This document shows positions 53,814-62,212 of a stretch of DNA of 64,000 bases, piece by piece. The stretch spans positions 62,001 through 126,000 of the forward strand of contig NZ_FNGH01000013.1 of assembly GCF_900102875.1 (NCBI RefSeq), read 5' to 3'. This DNA comes from Franzmannia pantelleriensis. Lineage in GTDB: Bacteria > Pseudomonadota > Gammaproteobacteria > Pseudomonadales > Halomonadaceae. The translations under genes were made by a program, and so were the position numbers. The notes under the pieces are model-generated. The model was given only the letters and a program-made list of their open reading frames with translations, did no database searches and had not been told where the DNA came from. Within the stretch, counting starts at the first letter, position 1. Every line of letters starts with the position of its first letter.

Positions 53814-55115
53814 ATGACAGGGCACGTAGGGCTGAAGAAGTCTTTGATTCTAGGGTGTGCAGTGACAGGCGCAAAGTTTACCCCGCGGAATCACTATGAT
53901 ACTGGAGATGACATAACCGATAGAATATGTTCCGGGGAGTCTATCCTTGTCACTGATAAGGATCTGGGGGAAGAGGCGATTCTGCTATATGAGCTTGGAT
54001 GTAGGTACTATCATTATCATGCTAGAAATCCTGTCACGAGAGAGCAAACAACAAATAATGAGATATACCAAAAAGTGAGTTATGAAGTTCAAAGGAACTG
54101 CAGAGATATGATCATAAGTTTCGGTGCTAGCCGAAATGGTTGTGAAGTGCAAGATGCCATTCGAACTTACGGTGAGTGGGAAAGAGTGAGTCAGTGTGCT
54201 ATTCCTCTTCACTTGGGAGGGGCACACTATGTTACGATACAGGCGGCTATTGAACTACAAATAGTTTGTGACTTAGAAAGAAAGATCAATGGCATGAGTC
54301 TAGAGTTTAGCTGTGGCGAAAGCTTCCTAGCAGCGGTTTATGACTATACTCCCTCGTCTACGAGAAGAACGGTGCCTCTACAGATAAACTCAACGGATAA
54401 AGGCGGGGATTATGGGGAAACCTCCCCTCTCGTTCAATTCTTGATTTATAGGAATGCTCTCAAAGCACGTCGTCAGCTAGGGCTCCTCCATGAGGTTGAG
54501 TGGGTGCAGCTGGTTCGCAGCTATGCTATGACTAGATTGGCCGTAGAACATCCGCTAATGCGCCTTGGCGACTCTGGACAGATCAATATTATACTACTGT
54601 TTGGTTTTTCTCCCCGGCTGCCTTTTCCCGATAGCTATGATGAATTTCTTCGTATAGTAAAAGTTGCTAAGAGTTTAGAGTGCGACATTTCAGGGGGACG
54701 TATACGCAGGAGAAAGATTACTATTACTGTAGGGGCTGCTGTGATGCCGCAGGATGCAGAGAAAAATTATAAGCCAGTGGATGTTGGTCCCAAAAAAGGA
54801 GCCCCTATGTGTGCCTTGAGGCGGTTGGCGACTTATGCCGCTCAGCCGGGAAGCGAGGTGGATGTAGTGAGGGCAGGCATGGAAGATACTCCCTATGTGG
54901 TTAATGAACATGGATGTGTAACAATTGCTGATAACTATCAGCTAATGCAGATGGTAATCGAAGAGTTAAGAGCTAATGGGGTTGCAATAGAAACAGATCA
55001 TGAAAGTATTTCGCAGCGGATGGGGATAGCTAAAATAAGGGACGCATTGCTGGGCGAGCAGCGTCAGCGGCCTCTTGGAGAGTTTGGCTTTCCCTTGACA
55101 GAAGTGGCGCTATAG
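53814..55115 (+). CDS. Divergent BKACE-family (beta-keto acid cleavage enzyme-like) protein
   Basis: A 433-residue protein that I assign to the BKACE family (3-keto-5-aminohexanoate cleavage enzymes, PF05853), which condense a beta-keto acid with acetyl-CoA. N-terminal 'LGCAVTGAKFTP', the metal-binding HxH in 'CRYYHYHARNP' (His67, His69) and C-terminal 'VRAGMEDTPYV' with the metal Glu357 match the family pattern. It is about 120-150 residues longer than usual members (near 270-310), with extra sequence mainly between residues 190 and 340. Codon use is AT-rich, unlike the window average, indicating transfer. GGGGGT precedes ATG. Substrate unknown. Confidence 0.7.
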   Translation: MTGHVGLKKSLILGCAVTGAKFTPRNHYDTGDDITDRICSGESILVTDKDLGEEAILLYELGCRYYHYHARNPVTREQTTNNEIYQKVSYEVQRNCRDMIISFGASRNGCEVQDAIRTYGEWERVSQCAIPLHLGGAHYVTIQAAIELQIVCDLERKINGMSLEFSCGESFLAAVYDYTPSSTRRTVPLQINSTDKGGDYGETSPLVQFLIYRNALKARRQLGLLHEVEWVQLVRSYAMTRLAVEHPLMRLGDSGQINIILLFGFSPRLPFPDSYDEFLRIVKVAKSLECDISGGRIRRRKITITVGAAVMPQDAEKNYKPVDVGPKKGAPMCALRRLATYAAQPGSEVDVVRAGMEDTPYVVNEHGCVTIADNYQLMQMVIEELRANGVAIETDHESISQRMGIAKIRDALLGEQRQRPLGEFGFPLTEVAL

Positions 55116-55116
55116 A

Positions 55117-56316
55117 ATGCATGCCTTCGAGTCGTTTACTCACTCTGCCAGATACCGCTGGATCATTCTGCTAATTGCGACCCTGGCGCAGACGGCGGCC
55201 TGTTTCTTCGTCCAGGGAATCGGGGCGATTGCCGTCTATATCCAGGCGGATATGGGCCTTTCCGCACTGCAGATCGGGGCACTGGTCTCGGCGGCGCAGC
55301 TGGTGCCCTTGGTGGGGCTGCTGATTGCGGGAGAACTGCTGGACCGCTTCAGTGAGCGCCTGGTGGTGGGGTTTGGCACCCTGGTGGTGGGCATTGCGCT
55401 GAGTGTCGCCATGCTGGCCGAGAGCTACTGGGCGATGCTATCGATCTTGATTGTCGTCGGGGCGGGCTACAGTACCGCTCAACCTGGTGGAAGCAAATCC
55501 GTCGCTGCGTGGTTCGACAGGTCCCAACGCGGGTTTGCCATGGGGATCCGCCAGGCGGGTTTGCCGCTGGGTGGAGCCTTGGCGGCGGTGACGTTGCCGC
55601 TGGTGGCGGTCACCTGGGGGTGGCGTGCCTCCTTTCTGGTCGGTGGCATGGTGGCGATCTTCGGCGCACTGGTATTCATGCTCCTCTATCGTGCCCCTGC
55701 CGGGCCGGTAACCAGGCCATCCGCTGGGCGCCTGGGAGGCGTGCTGTCGTCACGACTGGCGATGATACGCGAGCCTGCCATGAAGCAGATCATGGCCTCG
55801 GGGATCAGCTTGATTTCGGTCCAGTACGGCATCCTGGTCTTTACCGTGCTCTATCTGCACAGCCGTTTGCAAATGGACGTACTGCAGGCGGCGACGCTGC
55901 TGTTCGTGGCGCAGGCCGCAGGCGTGACTGGGCGTATCGCGTTGGCTGCCTGGAGCGATCGTTGCCGCTCGCGCTATTTTCCGGTGATGGTGTGCATGCT
56001 GGCCGCGAGTGTCGGGTTGATGGTGCTGATCTGGTTGCCGTTTGGCTCACCCTTCATGTTGGGCTGCTTGATGGCCTGGTTGGGATTCTTCGGCTTTGGC
56101 TGGTATGGCCCTTGGGTGGCCTATGTGGCGGAGTCGGCACCGCCGGATAAGACCGGCTTTGCGCTGGGGCTGGCGATGGCCATCAACCAGGTCGCCATCG
56201 TCAGCGTGCCGCCCCTGCTGGGCTGGATGCTGGATCTCAGTGGAAGCTTTCTGCCTGGCTGGAGCCTGCTAATTGGCTTGACGCTACTGGGGTTGGTTTT
56301 GACTAGGCAGTCATGA
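55117..56316 (+). CDS. MFS transporter
   Basis: A 399-residue major facilitator with twelve hydrophobic helices. The cytoplasmic loop motif between helices 2 and 3 reads 'GELLDRFSERLVVGFG' and the duplicate between helices 8 and 9 'LAAWSDRCRSRYFPVM'. It begins one base after the BKACE-like stop and is GC-rich, unlike that gene, so the operon appears assembled from different sources. It probably imports the substrate of the BKACE-like enzyme. Confidence 0.88.
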   Translation: MHAFESFTHSARYRWIILLIATLAQTAACFFVQGIGAIAVYIQADMGLSALQIGALVSAAQLVPLVGLLIAGELLDRFSERLVVGFGTLVVGIALSVAMLAESYWAMLSILIVVGAGYSTAQPGGSKSVAAWFDRSQRGFAMGIRQAGLPLGGALAAVTLPLVAVTWGWRASFLVGGMVAIFGALVFMLLYRAPAGPVTRPSAGRLGGVLSSRLAMIREPAMKQIMASGISLISVQYGILVFTVLYLHSRLQMDVLQAATLLFVAQAAGVTGRIALAAWSDRCRSRYFPVMVCMLAASVGLMVLIWLPFGSPFMLGCLMAWLGFFGFGWYGPWVAYVAESAPPDKTGFALGLAMAINQVAIVSVPPLLGWMLDLSGSFLPGWSLLIGLTLLGLVLTRQS

Positions 56317-56323
56317 GGAGGGA

Positions 56324-57028
56324 GTGATGAAGGCGATCGTGTTTGATGTGTTCGGCACCATTGTCGACTGGCGTTCCAGCCTGATCGAGCAGTTTCGTCA
56401 GCTAGCCATGGAACTGGGTATCGACATTCCCGGGGAGACATTGGCGGATCAATGGCGTGGGCACTATGGGCCCTCGATGGATCGGGTGCGCAAGGGAGAG
56501 TTGCCCTGGACGGGGCTGGATGATCTCCATCGCGAGAGCCTGGTCGAGTTGCTCGGCCAGCACGGACTGACGTTCGACGCCGCCACCATCGAGCGCATCA
56601 ATCTATTCTGGCATCGCCTGACGCCTTGGCCGGATGCAGTGCCGGGCCTACAGTGGCTCAAGCAGCAGTACATCATCGCTACGCTTACCAATGGCAACTT
56701 GTCACTGATGGTGGATGTCGCTCGCCATGCCCAGCTGCCATGGGACATGGTGTTTTGCGCCGAGCTGTTTCAGCACTACAAGCCCGATCCGGAGGTCTAC
56801 CTAGGCGCCTGCCGCTTGCTGCGACTGCCGCCAGAAGAGGTGATGCTGTGCGCAGCGCACAACTATGATCTGCACGCTGCGCGAGCGCTGGGCATGAAAA
56901 CTGCGTTCATCCCACGTCCGACCGAGTATGGTCCCCGGCAGGACAAGGACCTGCAGGCGGAAGGAGACTGGGATCTGGTGGCCGAAGATCTCGTGGCATT
57001 GAGCGGTCGGCTGGTGAGCGATCAATAA
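56324..57028 (+). CDS. Haloacid dehalogenase, type II (HAD superfamily)
   Basis: A 234-residue HAD hydrolase of the L-2-haloacid dehalogenase subgroup. The nucleophile Asp7 is in 'AIVFDVFGTIVDWR', motif II in 'IATLTNGNLSLM', the conserved Lys in 'YKPDPEVYLGACRLL' and the C-terminal acidic residues in 'CAAHNYDLHAARALGMKTAFI', where the AAH-x-x-D form is typical of type II dehalogenases. It would hydrolyse a 2-halo or possibly phospho substrate. It lies seven bases after the MFS gene, forming one operon with it and the BKACE-like gene. Confidence 0.87.
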   Translation: MMKAIVFDVFGTIVDWRSSLIEQFRQLAMELGIDIPGETLADQWRGHYGPSMDRVRKGELPWTGLDDLHRESLVELLGQHGLTFDAATIERINLFWHRLTPWPDAVPGLQWLKQQYIIATLTNGNLSLMVDVARHAQLPWDMVFCAELFQHYKPDPEVYLGACRLLRLPPEEVMLCAAHNYDLHAARALGMKTAFIPRPTEYGPRQDKDLQAEGDWDLVAEDLVALSGRLVSDQ

Positions 57029-57029
57029 A

Positions 57030-57065
57030 CCAAGTGCCCACCTGACGCGGCAGGTGGGCACTTGG
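57030..57065. terminator. Bidirectional hairpin between the dehalogenase and thiolase genes
   Basis: A perfect 15-bp stem CCAAGTGCCCACCTG / CAGGTGGGCACTTGG with a six-base loop lies in the 66-base gap between the two convergent genes, so it can serve both. Confidence 0.8.
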
Positions 57066-57094
57066 TGTTCATCCTTATCACCCGAGCTCGCGCC

Positions 57095-58273
57095 TTACCG
57101 CTCGATGGCCAGCGCCACGCCCTGGCCACCACCGATACACAGCGTGGCCAGCCCCTTCTTGGCGTCGCGGGCAATCATCTCATGCACCAGCGTCACCAGG
57201 ATGCGGCAGCCGGAGGCGCCGATGGGGTGGCCGATGGCGATGGCGCCACCGTTGACGTTGACCTTGGCGGCATCCCAGCCGAGCTCCTTGTTGACCGACA
57301 GCGCCTGGGCGGCGAAGGCCTCGTTGGCTTCGACCAGGTCCAGATCATCCAGTGACCAGCCGGCCTTCTCCAGGCAGCGGCGGGTGGCCGGTGCCGGGCC
57401 GATGCCCATGATGCTGGGGTCGACGCCGGCATTGCTGTAGGCCTTGATGCGCGCCAGCGGTTCGAGGCCGAGCTGCTTGGCTTTTTCGGCAGAGCACAGC
57501 ATGACCACGGCGGCGCCGTCGTTGATCGACGAGGCGTTGCCGGCGGTGATGGTGCCGTCCTTCTTGAACGCGGGGCGCATGGCGCCGAGTTTCTCGGCGG
57601 TGGTGCCGCCGCGTGGCCCTTCGTCGGTGTCGAAGACGATCGGGTCGCCCTTGCGCTGGGGAATCTCCACCGGCACGATCTGGCCCTTGAACTTGCCGGC
57701 ATCGATGGCGGCGGCAGCCTTCTGCTGGGAAGCCGCGGCGAACTCGTCCATCTGCTCGCGGGTAATGCCGTACTTCTCGGCCAGGTTCTCGGCGGTGATC
57801 CCCATGTGATAGTCGTTGAAGGCGTCCCACAGGCCGTCGTGGACCATCGAGTCGATGGCCTTCCAGTCACCCATGCGCTGGCCGTTGCGCGAGTTGGGCA
57901 ACAGGTGCGGTGAGGCCGACATGTTCTCCTGGCCGCCGGCGATGATCAGCTCGGCGTCGCCGCAGCGGATCGCCTGGGTGGCGAGATGCAGGGTCTTGAG
58001 GCCGGAACCGCACACCTTGTTGATGGTCATGGCGGGGACCGCGTCGGGTAGGCCAGCCTTGATGGCGGCCTGGCGGGCCGGGTTCTGGCCGGTGCCGGCG
58101 GTCAATACCTGGCCCAACAGGACTTCATCGACCTGGTCGCCGGCGACACCGGTCTGGGCGAGGATGTCCTTGATTACCAGGGCACCGAGGTCGCTGGCAG
58201 AAATGCCGGCCAGCGCACCACCAAAGGTGCCGACGGCGGTGCGGCGTGCTGCGACGATCACCACATCTTGCAT
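57095..58273 (-). CDS. Acetyl-CoA C-acetyltransferase (thiolase)
   Basis: A 392-residue biosynthetic-type thiolase that condenses two acetyl-CoA to acetoacetyl-CoA, feeding polyhydroxybutyrate or ketone metabolism. The acyl-cysteine is in '[16 protein letters not shown]', the second Cys in '[15 protein letters not shown]', and the His in '[22 protein letters not shown]'. AAGGAG precedes ATG. No phaB or phaC is adjacent, so it may supply general acetoacetyl-CoA; it could also be the partner thiolase of the BKACE pathway across the hairpin. Confidence 0.95.
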   Translation of the reverse strand: MQDVVIVAARRTAVGTFGGALAGISASDLGALVIKDILAQTGVAGDQVDEVLLGQVLTAGTGQNPARQAAIKAGLPDAVPAMTINKVCGSGLKTLHLATQAIRCGDAELIIAGGQENMSASPHLLPNSRNGQRMGDWKAIDSMVHDGLWDAFNDYHMGITAENLAEKYGITREQMDEFAAASQQKAAAAIDAGKFKGQIVPVEIPQRKGDPIVFDTDEGPRGGTTAEKLGAMRPAFKKDGTITAGNASSINDGAAVVMLCSAEKAKQLGLEPLARIKAYSNAGVDPSIMGIGPAPATRRCLEKAGWSLDDLDLVEANEAFAAQALSVNKELGWDAAKVNVNGGAIAIGHPIGASGCRILVTLVHEMIARDAKKGLATLCIGGGQGVALAIER

Positions 58274-58343
58274 GTGAAACTCCTTGGACTTGTGAGGGCT
58301 ACACTCTCAGCATAGGGGAGGCTTGTGCGCTGCGGCAATCACC

Positions 58344-58375
58344 AAAAAGGGCATACCGATAATTCGGCATGCCCT
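58344..58375 (-). terminator. Terminator of the panBC transcript
   Basis: On the minus strand AGGGCATGCCGA and TCGGTATGCCCT pair with one wobble position and are followed by TTTTTGG, 40 bases past the panC stop. Confidence 0.88.
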
Positions 58376-58415
58376 GATTCAGTGCAAGGTGGCTGGGACG
58401 CCGCAGGATGGGCGA

Positions 58416-59264
58416 CTACTGTGGCAGCGTCAGGGTCAGGTTGTCGATCAGGCGGGCCGGGCCGAGCTGGGCAGCGGCGAGGATCACCGCTTGGCGGCTA
58501 TCGGATCTCAGCGGGCTGAGGTCAGGGGCGCGTACTTCGAGATAGTCGGGACTGAAGCCGCGCTCAGCGAGGCGCAGCAGGGCGGCGTCGATGGCGGCGG
58601 CGCGTGGCTCGCCGGCCAGCAGTGCATCGCGCAGTTCGCACAGGGTACGGTAGAGGCCCGGCGCCTGGGCGCGCTGCGCGGCGCTAAGGTAGCCGTTGCG
58701 CGAGGAGAGTGCCAGACCGTCGTCGGCGCGCACGATGGGCACCCCGACGATCTCGATCGGCAGGTGCAGGTCATTGACCAACCGGCGAATCACCGCCAGC
58801 TGCTGATAGTCCTTTTCGCCGAAGCAGGCCACATCGGGCTGTACCAGATGGAACAGGATACTGACCACGGTGGCCACGCCATCGAAGTGGCCCGGGCGCG
58901 AACCGCCGCACAGCCCTTCGCTGACTTCCGGCACGCGGATCCGGGTGTGGGTTTCGAGGCCACGGGGGTAGAGGCTGGCGGTATCCGGCGTGAACAGCAG
59001 GTCGCAGCCAGCACGCGCCAGCCCGGCCTGGTCATCGGCCAGGGTACGCGGATAAGCGTCGAGATCCTCGCCGGGGCCGAACTGCATGGGATTGACGAAG
59101 ATCGTCGCCACCACCAGGTCGGCGCGCTGACGCGCTGCCTCGACCAGTGCCAAGTGGCCAGCGTGGAGATTGCCCATGGTGGGCACCAGAGCGATACGCT
59201 GGCCCTGGCGACGCGGTGCATCCAGGGCTGCGCGCAGGGCGTCGATGTCTGACAGAGTGTTCAT
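58416..59264 (-). CDS. panC: Pantothenate synthetase
   Basis: A 282-residue enzyme that joins pantoate and beta-alanine with ATP in vitamin B5 synthesis. '[22 protein letters not shown]' carries the HxGH-type motif and '[15 protein letters not shown]' the KMSKS-equivalent. The start overlaps the panB stop by one base (TGATG), so the two are translationally coupled. It needs beta-alanine from aspartate decarboxylase, not in this window. Confidence 0.97.
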   Translation of the reverse strand: MNTLSDIDALRAALDAPRRQGQRIALVPTMGNLHAGHLALVEAARQRADLVVATIFVNPMQFGPGEDLDAYPRTLADDQAGLARAGCDLLFTPDTASLYPRGLETHTRIRVPEVSEGLCGGSRPGHFDGVATVVSILFHLVQPDVACFGEKDYQQLAVIRRLVNDLHLPIEIVGVPIVRADDGLALSSRNGYLSAAQRAQAPGLYRTLCELRDALLAGEPRAAAIDAALLRLAERGFSPDYLEVRAPDLSPLRSDSRQAVILAAAQLGPARLIDNLTLTLPQ

Positions 59265-60055
59265 CAGAAGCTGTGCTCGTCGGCCGGAAAGCGGCGCGCC
59301 TTGACGTCCTCGTGATAGCGGCGAAAGGCGCCTTGGATGTCGTCGGCCTCGGTCATGAAGTTCTTGACGAAGCGCGGCGTGCGGCCGTGGGTGACGCCGA
59401 GGACGTCATGCATCACCAGAATCTGGCCGTCAACGTCGACACCGGCGCCGATGCCGATGACCGGCACCTCTACTGCCTCGCGCACCGCGCGTCCCAGACT
59501 TGCTGGTACGCACTCGAGCAAGATCACCGAGGCCCCGGCATCGACCAGCACACGTGCGTCGTCGACGATCTGTTCGGCCCGCTGGCTGTCGCGGCCCTGC
59601 ACCTTGTAACCGCCCAGTTGATAGACGGTCTGCGGTGTCAGGCCCAGGTGGGCGCAGACTGGCACGCCGCGGCGGGTCAGCTCGCGTATGCCGTCGGCCA
59701 TCCAGGCCTCGCCCTCGAGCTTGACCAGCTCGGCGCCGGCACGCATCAAGGCGCCAGCGTCCTGCAGCAGCCGCTCGAGGCTGGTGTTGCTCATGAACGG
59801 CAGGTCGACCATCAGCAGGCTGGCGCCTTTGCCACGGGCCGCACAGCGGGTGTGGTAGCAGATATCGTCGAGGGTTACCGGCAGGGTACTGGCATGCCCC
59901 TGTAGCACCATGCCCAGCGAGTCGCCGACCAGCAGTACTTCGATGCCCGCCTCGGAGGCGGCACGGGCGAAGGAGGCATCATAGGCGGTCAGGCAGCTGA
60001 ACGTTTCGCCGGCACGCTTGTAGGCTTGCAGCGTGCTCAAGGTGATCGTTTTCAT
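59264..60055 (-). CDS. panB: 3-methyl-2-oxobutanoate hydroxymethyltransferase
   Basis: A 263-residue PanB that makes ketopantoate. '[60 protein letters not shown]' is the conserved N-terminus with the Asp and Glu magnesium ligands. The ATG at 60055 is preferred over two further upstream ATGs in an unsupported leader. It heads the panBC pair. A cluster of GTTAC-type half-sites lies in the intergenic region upstream. Confidence 0.96.
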   Translation of the reverse strand: MKTITLSTLQAYKRAGETFSCLTAYDASFARAASEAGIEVLLVGDSLGMVLQGHASTLPVTLDDICYHTRCAARGKGASLLMVDLPFMSNTSLERLLQDAGALMRAGAELVKLEGEAWMADGIRELTRRGVPVCAHLGLTPQTVYQLGGYKVQGRDSQRAEQIVDDARVLVDAGASVILLECVPASLGRAVREAVEVPVIGIGAGVDVDGQILVMHDVLGVTHGRTPRFVKNFMTEADDIQGAFRRYHEDVKARRFPADEHSF

Positions 60056-60127
60056 GGCATCCGATCTCATCATTATCGTACCGACGGCGCTGACACCGAC
60101 CGTCGTGCTGGCGTGGTTCGGCTCGGG

Positions 60128-60218
60128 TGTTACCCACCTGTTACCGCCGAGCCGGGCGTGCGTTCAAACAGGGGTGAAACAGTAACGTTCGTGCGGCAAC
60201 TCTACCTTTGGGGTAACA
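60128..60218. promoter_or_regulatory. Cluster of TGTTACC/GGTAACA half-sites upstream of panB
   Basis: TGTTACC occurs at 60128-60134 and again 11 bases later at 60139-60145; GTAAC occurs at 60182-60186 and GGTAACA at 60212-60218, inside the end of folK. The same 7-base arms flank the crcZ promoter region upstream of pcnB. The binding protein is unknown; CbrB is a candidate by association. Confidence 0.4.
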
Positions 60219-60699
60219 GTACGCGCAAGCCATCGCCAGCGTGCTCTGCGGCCAGTTCGGCAACCCGGCGGCCGTCTGGCAGGCACTGTGCAGGGGCGAT
60301 ATCGGCCAAGGGTAGCAGTACGAAGCCTCGGCTGGCCATGTGCGGATGCGGCAGTGTGAGCCGCGGCGTGGCCAGGCAGATATCGTCGTAGAGCAGTAGA
60401 TCGAGATCGAGGGTGCGCGGCCCCCAGTGGCGCAGGCGGCGGCGGCGCTGGCGCTGTTCCAGTGCCTGCAGCAGGTCGAGCAGCGCCAACGGTGAGAGGC
60501 GGGTGTCGAGGGCGGCCACGGCGTTGACGAAGTCAGGTTGATCCTGAGGCCCTACTGGGCGACTGGTGTAGCAGGGCGAGGCTGCCACGCGCTGGGTCAG
60601 CGGCAGGCGATCAAGGGCGGCGAGGGCGCGCTGCACCTGGGCCAGCGGATCATCGAGATTGCTGCCCAGGCCGATATAGGCGCGGTGTGTGTCAGCCAT
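60202..60699 (-). CDS. folK: 2-amino-4-hydroxy-6-hydroxymethyldihydropteridine diphosphokinase
   Basis: A 165-residue HPPK that pyrophosphorylates the pterin for FolP. 'AYIGLGSNLDDPLAQVQRALAALDRLP' and 'GPQDQPDFVNAVAALDTRL' are present, and 'RHWGPRTLDLDLLLYDDICLATPRLTLPHP' holds the catalytic loop and magnesium Asp pair. The ATG at 60699 is supported by CAGGG upstream; the frame continues into pcnB. It overlaps the pcnB end by eight bases, coupled as in E. coli and Pseudomonas. Confidence 0.96.
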   Translation of the reverse strand: MADTHRAYIGLGSNLDDPLAQVQRALAALDRLPLTQRVAASPCYTSRPVGPQDQPDFVNAVAALDTRLSPLALLDLLQALEQRQRRRRLRHWGPRTLDLDLLLYDDICLATPRLTLPHPHMASRGFVLLPLADIAPAQCLPDGRRVAELAAEHAGDGLRVLLPQR

Positions 60700-62098
60700 C
60701 TTGCCCTGAGGGCGACGAGGCGCGCCGCCGACGCTTGCGCGGCCGGCGCTTGCGTGGCCCAGGCGTGCCAGCGGGGTCGGCATCTACCTTGCCCAGCAGG
60801 CGCCGTTGCTCGTGTTCGTCGGCTTCCTGGAAGGCGGTCCACCAGGCGCCGAGGCCGGGATCGAGCTCGCCAGCTTCCTCGCGCAGCAGCAGGAAGTCAT
60901 AGGCTGCGCGAAAGCGCGGATGCTCACGGGTCTGGAAGGCGCGCTTGCCACGGCGCTTGGGCAGTCGCTGCTGCAGGTCCCAGATGTCGCGCATCGGCAG
61001 ACTAAAGCGCTTGGGGATCGAGATATGCTGCAGCTGGCGCGATACTGCCTGCTGCGATGCGGCCTGCAGCGCGGGAATCGGCGGCATGCCGTCGTCGGCG
61101 AGGCGCGCCATGCGCTGGGTGACGCCGGGCCATAGCAGTGCCGCAAACAGGAATGCCGGCGTGACGGGGCGGCCCTCCTGAATACGCGCGTCGGTGTTGG
61201 CCAGGGCGCGCTCGATCAGCGGCTCGGCCCAGGGTAGTTCGGCGATGCTCTCGTCGGCCTCGGGGAACAGCATGGCAAACAGGCCGTACTCGCGCAGCAG
61301 GCGGAAGGTGGCCAGCGCCTGCCCGGCCAGCATCAGCTTGAGTACCTCGTCGAACAGCCGCGCCGGCGGAATCTGCAGCAGTAGCGGGGCCAGTTCGCGG
61401 ATCGGTGCCTCAGTGGCCTCGGCGATGGCGAAGTCGAGTTTGGCAGCGAAGCGGATGGCGCGCAGCATGCGCACCGGGTCTTCGCGATAGCGGGTTTCGG
61501 GGTCGCCGATCAAGCGCAGCGTGCGCGACTCGATATCGCGGATCCCGTCGGCCCAGTCGTGGATCGAGAAGTCGGCGATATTGTAGTAGAGGGCGTTGAC
61601 CGTGAAGTCACGACGCAGGGCGTCCTCTTCGACGTTGCCCCAGACGTTATCGCGCAGCAGAAGACCGTCCTCGGACTGCTGCGACTGCTGGGTGCCGTGA
61701 TCGTCGCCGGGGCGACCGCGGAAGGTGGTGACCTCGATTACCTCGCGGCCGAAGCGCACATGCACGATGCGAAAGCGCCGCCCGATGATGCGCGAATTAC
61801 GAAACAGGTCGCGCAGCTGCTCGGGGGTGGCGTCGGTGGCGACGTCGAAGTCCTTGGGCGTCTGGCCGAGCAGTGAATCGCGGATGCAGCCGCCCACCAA
61901 GTAGGCCTCGAAGCCGGCATTATGCAGGCGATACAACACCTTGAGCGCCGGTTCGCTGAACTGGCGGCGGGAGACCGGGTGTTGGTCGCGCGGAATGATC
62001 TGGAGCCCATGGCTGACAGCGGGGCCGTCCTGGCTTCCGAAAAGACTCTTCAAACGTTCACCGGGGCGTTGGAGAAAGCGGGTAAATCCTTTGAACAT
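60692..62098 (-). CDS. pcnB: Poly(A) polymerase I
   Basis: A 468-residue PcnB that adds 3' poly(A) tails and so marks RNA for decay, including small RNAs. The nucleotidyltransferase site 'YLVGGCIRDSLLGQTPKDFDVATDATPEQLRDLF' with the DxD pair and 'RRDFTVNALYYNI' is intact, and the C-terminal tail is very basic ('KRRPRKRRRRASS'). The start is taken at ATG 62098 (MFKGFTRF); the frame runs 38 codons further upstream but those codons fall near the end of the crcZ-like RNA. It would follow crcZ as in Pseudomonas. Confidence 0.95.
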   Translation of the reverse strand: MFKGFTRFLQRPGERLKSLFGSQDGPAVSHGLQIIPRDQHPVSRRQFSEPALKVLYRLHNAGFEAYLVGGCIRDSLLGQTPKDFDVATDATPEQLRDLFRNSRIIGRRFRIVHVRFGREVIEVTTFRGRPGDDHGTQQSQQSEDGLLLRDNVWGNVEEDALRRDFTVNALYYNIADFSIHDWADGIRDIESRTLRLIGDPETRYREDPVRMLRAIRFAAKLDFAIAEATEAPIRELAPLLLQIPPARLFDEVLKLMLAGQALATFRLLREYGLFAMLFPEADESIAELPWAEPLIERALANTDARIQEGRPVTPAFLFAALLWPGVTQRMARLADDGMPPIPALQAASQQAVSRQLQHISIPKRFSLPMRDIWDLQQRLPKRRGKRAFQTREHPRFRAAYDFLLLREEAGELDPGLGAWWTAFQEADEHEQRRLLGKVDADPAGTPGPRKRRPRKRRRRASSPSGQDG

Positions 62099-62212
62099 GC
62101 AGCGATATCGACTCGCTATGGGCGAAAACTCCAGTGTAGCCGACCGCCGACACCTTGGAAACCATCGTGTGTGGTCACGCAAGGCGAAGCGCATGCGCTG
62201 ACCCGGCGACAA

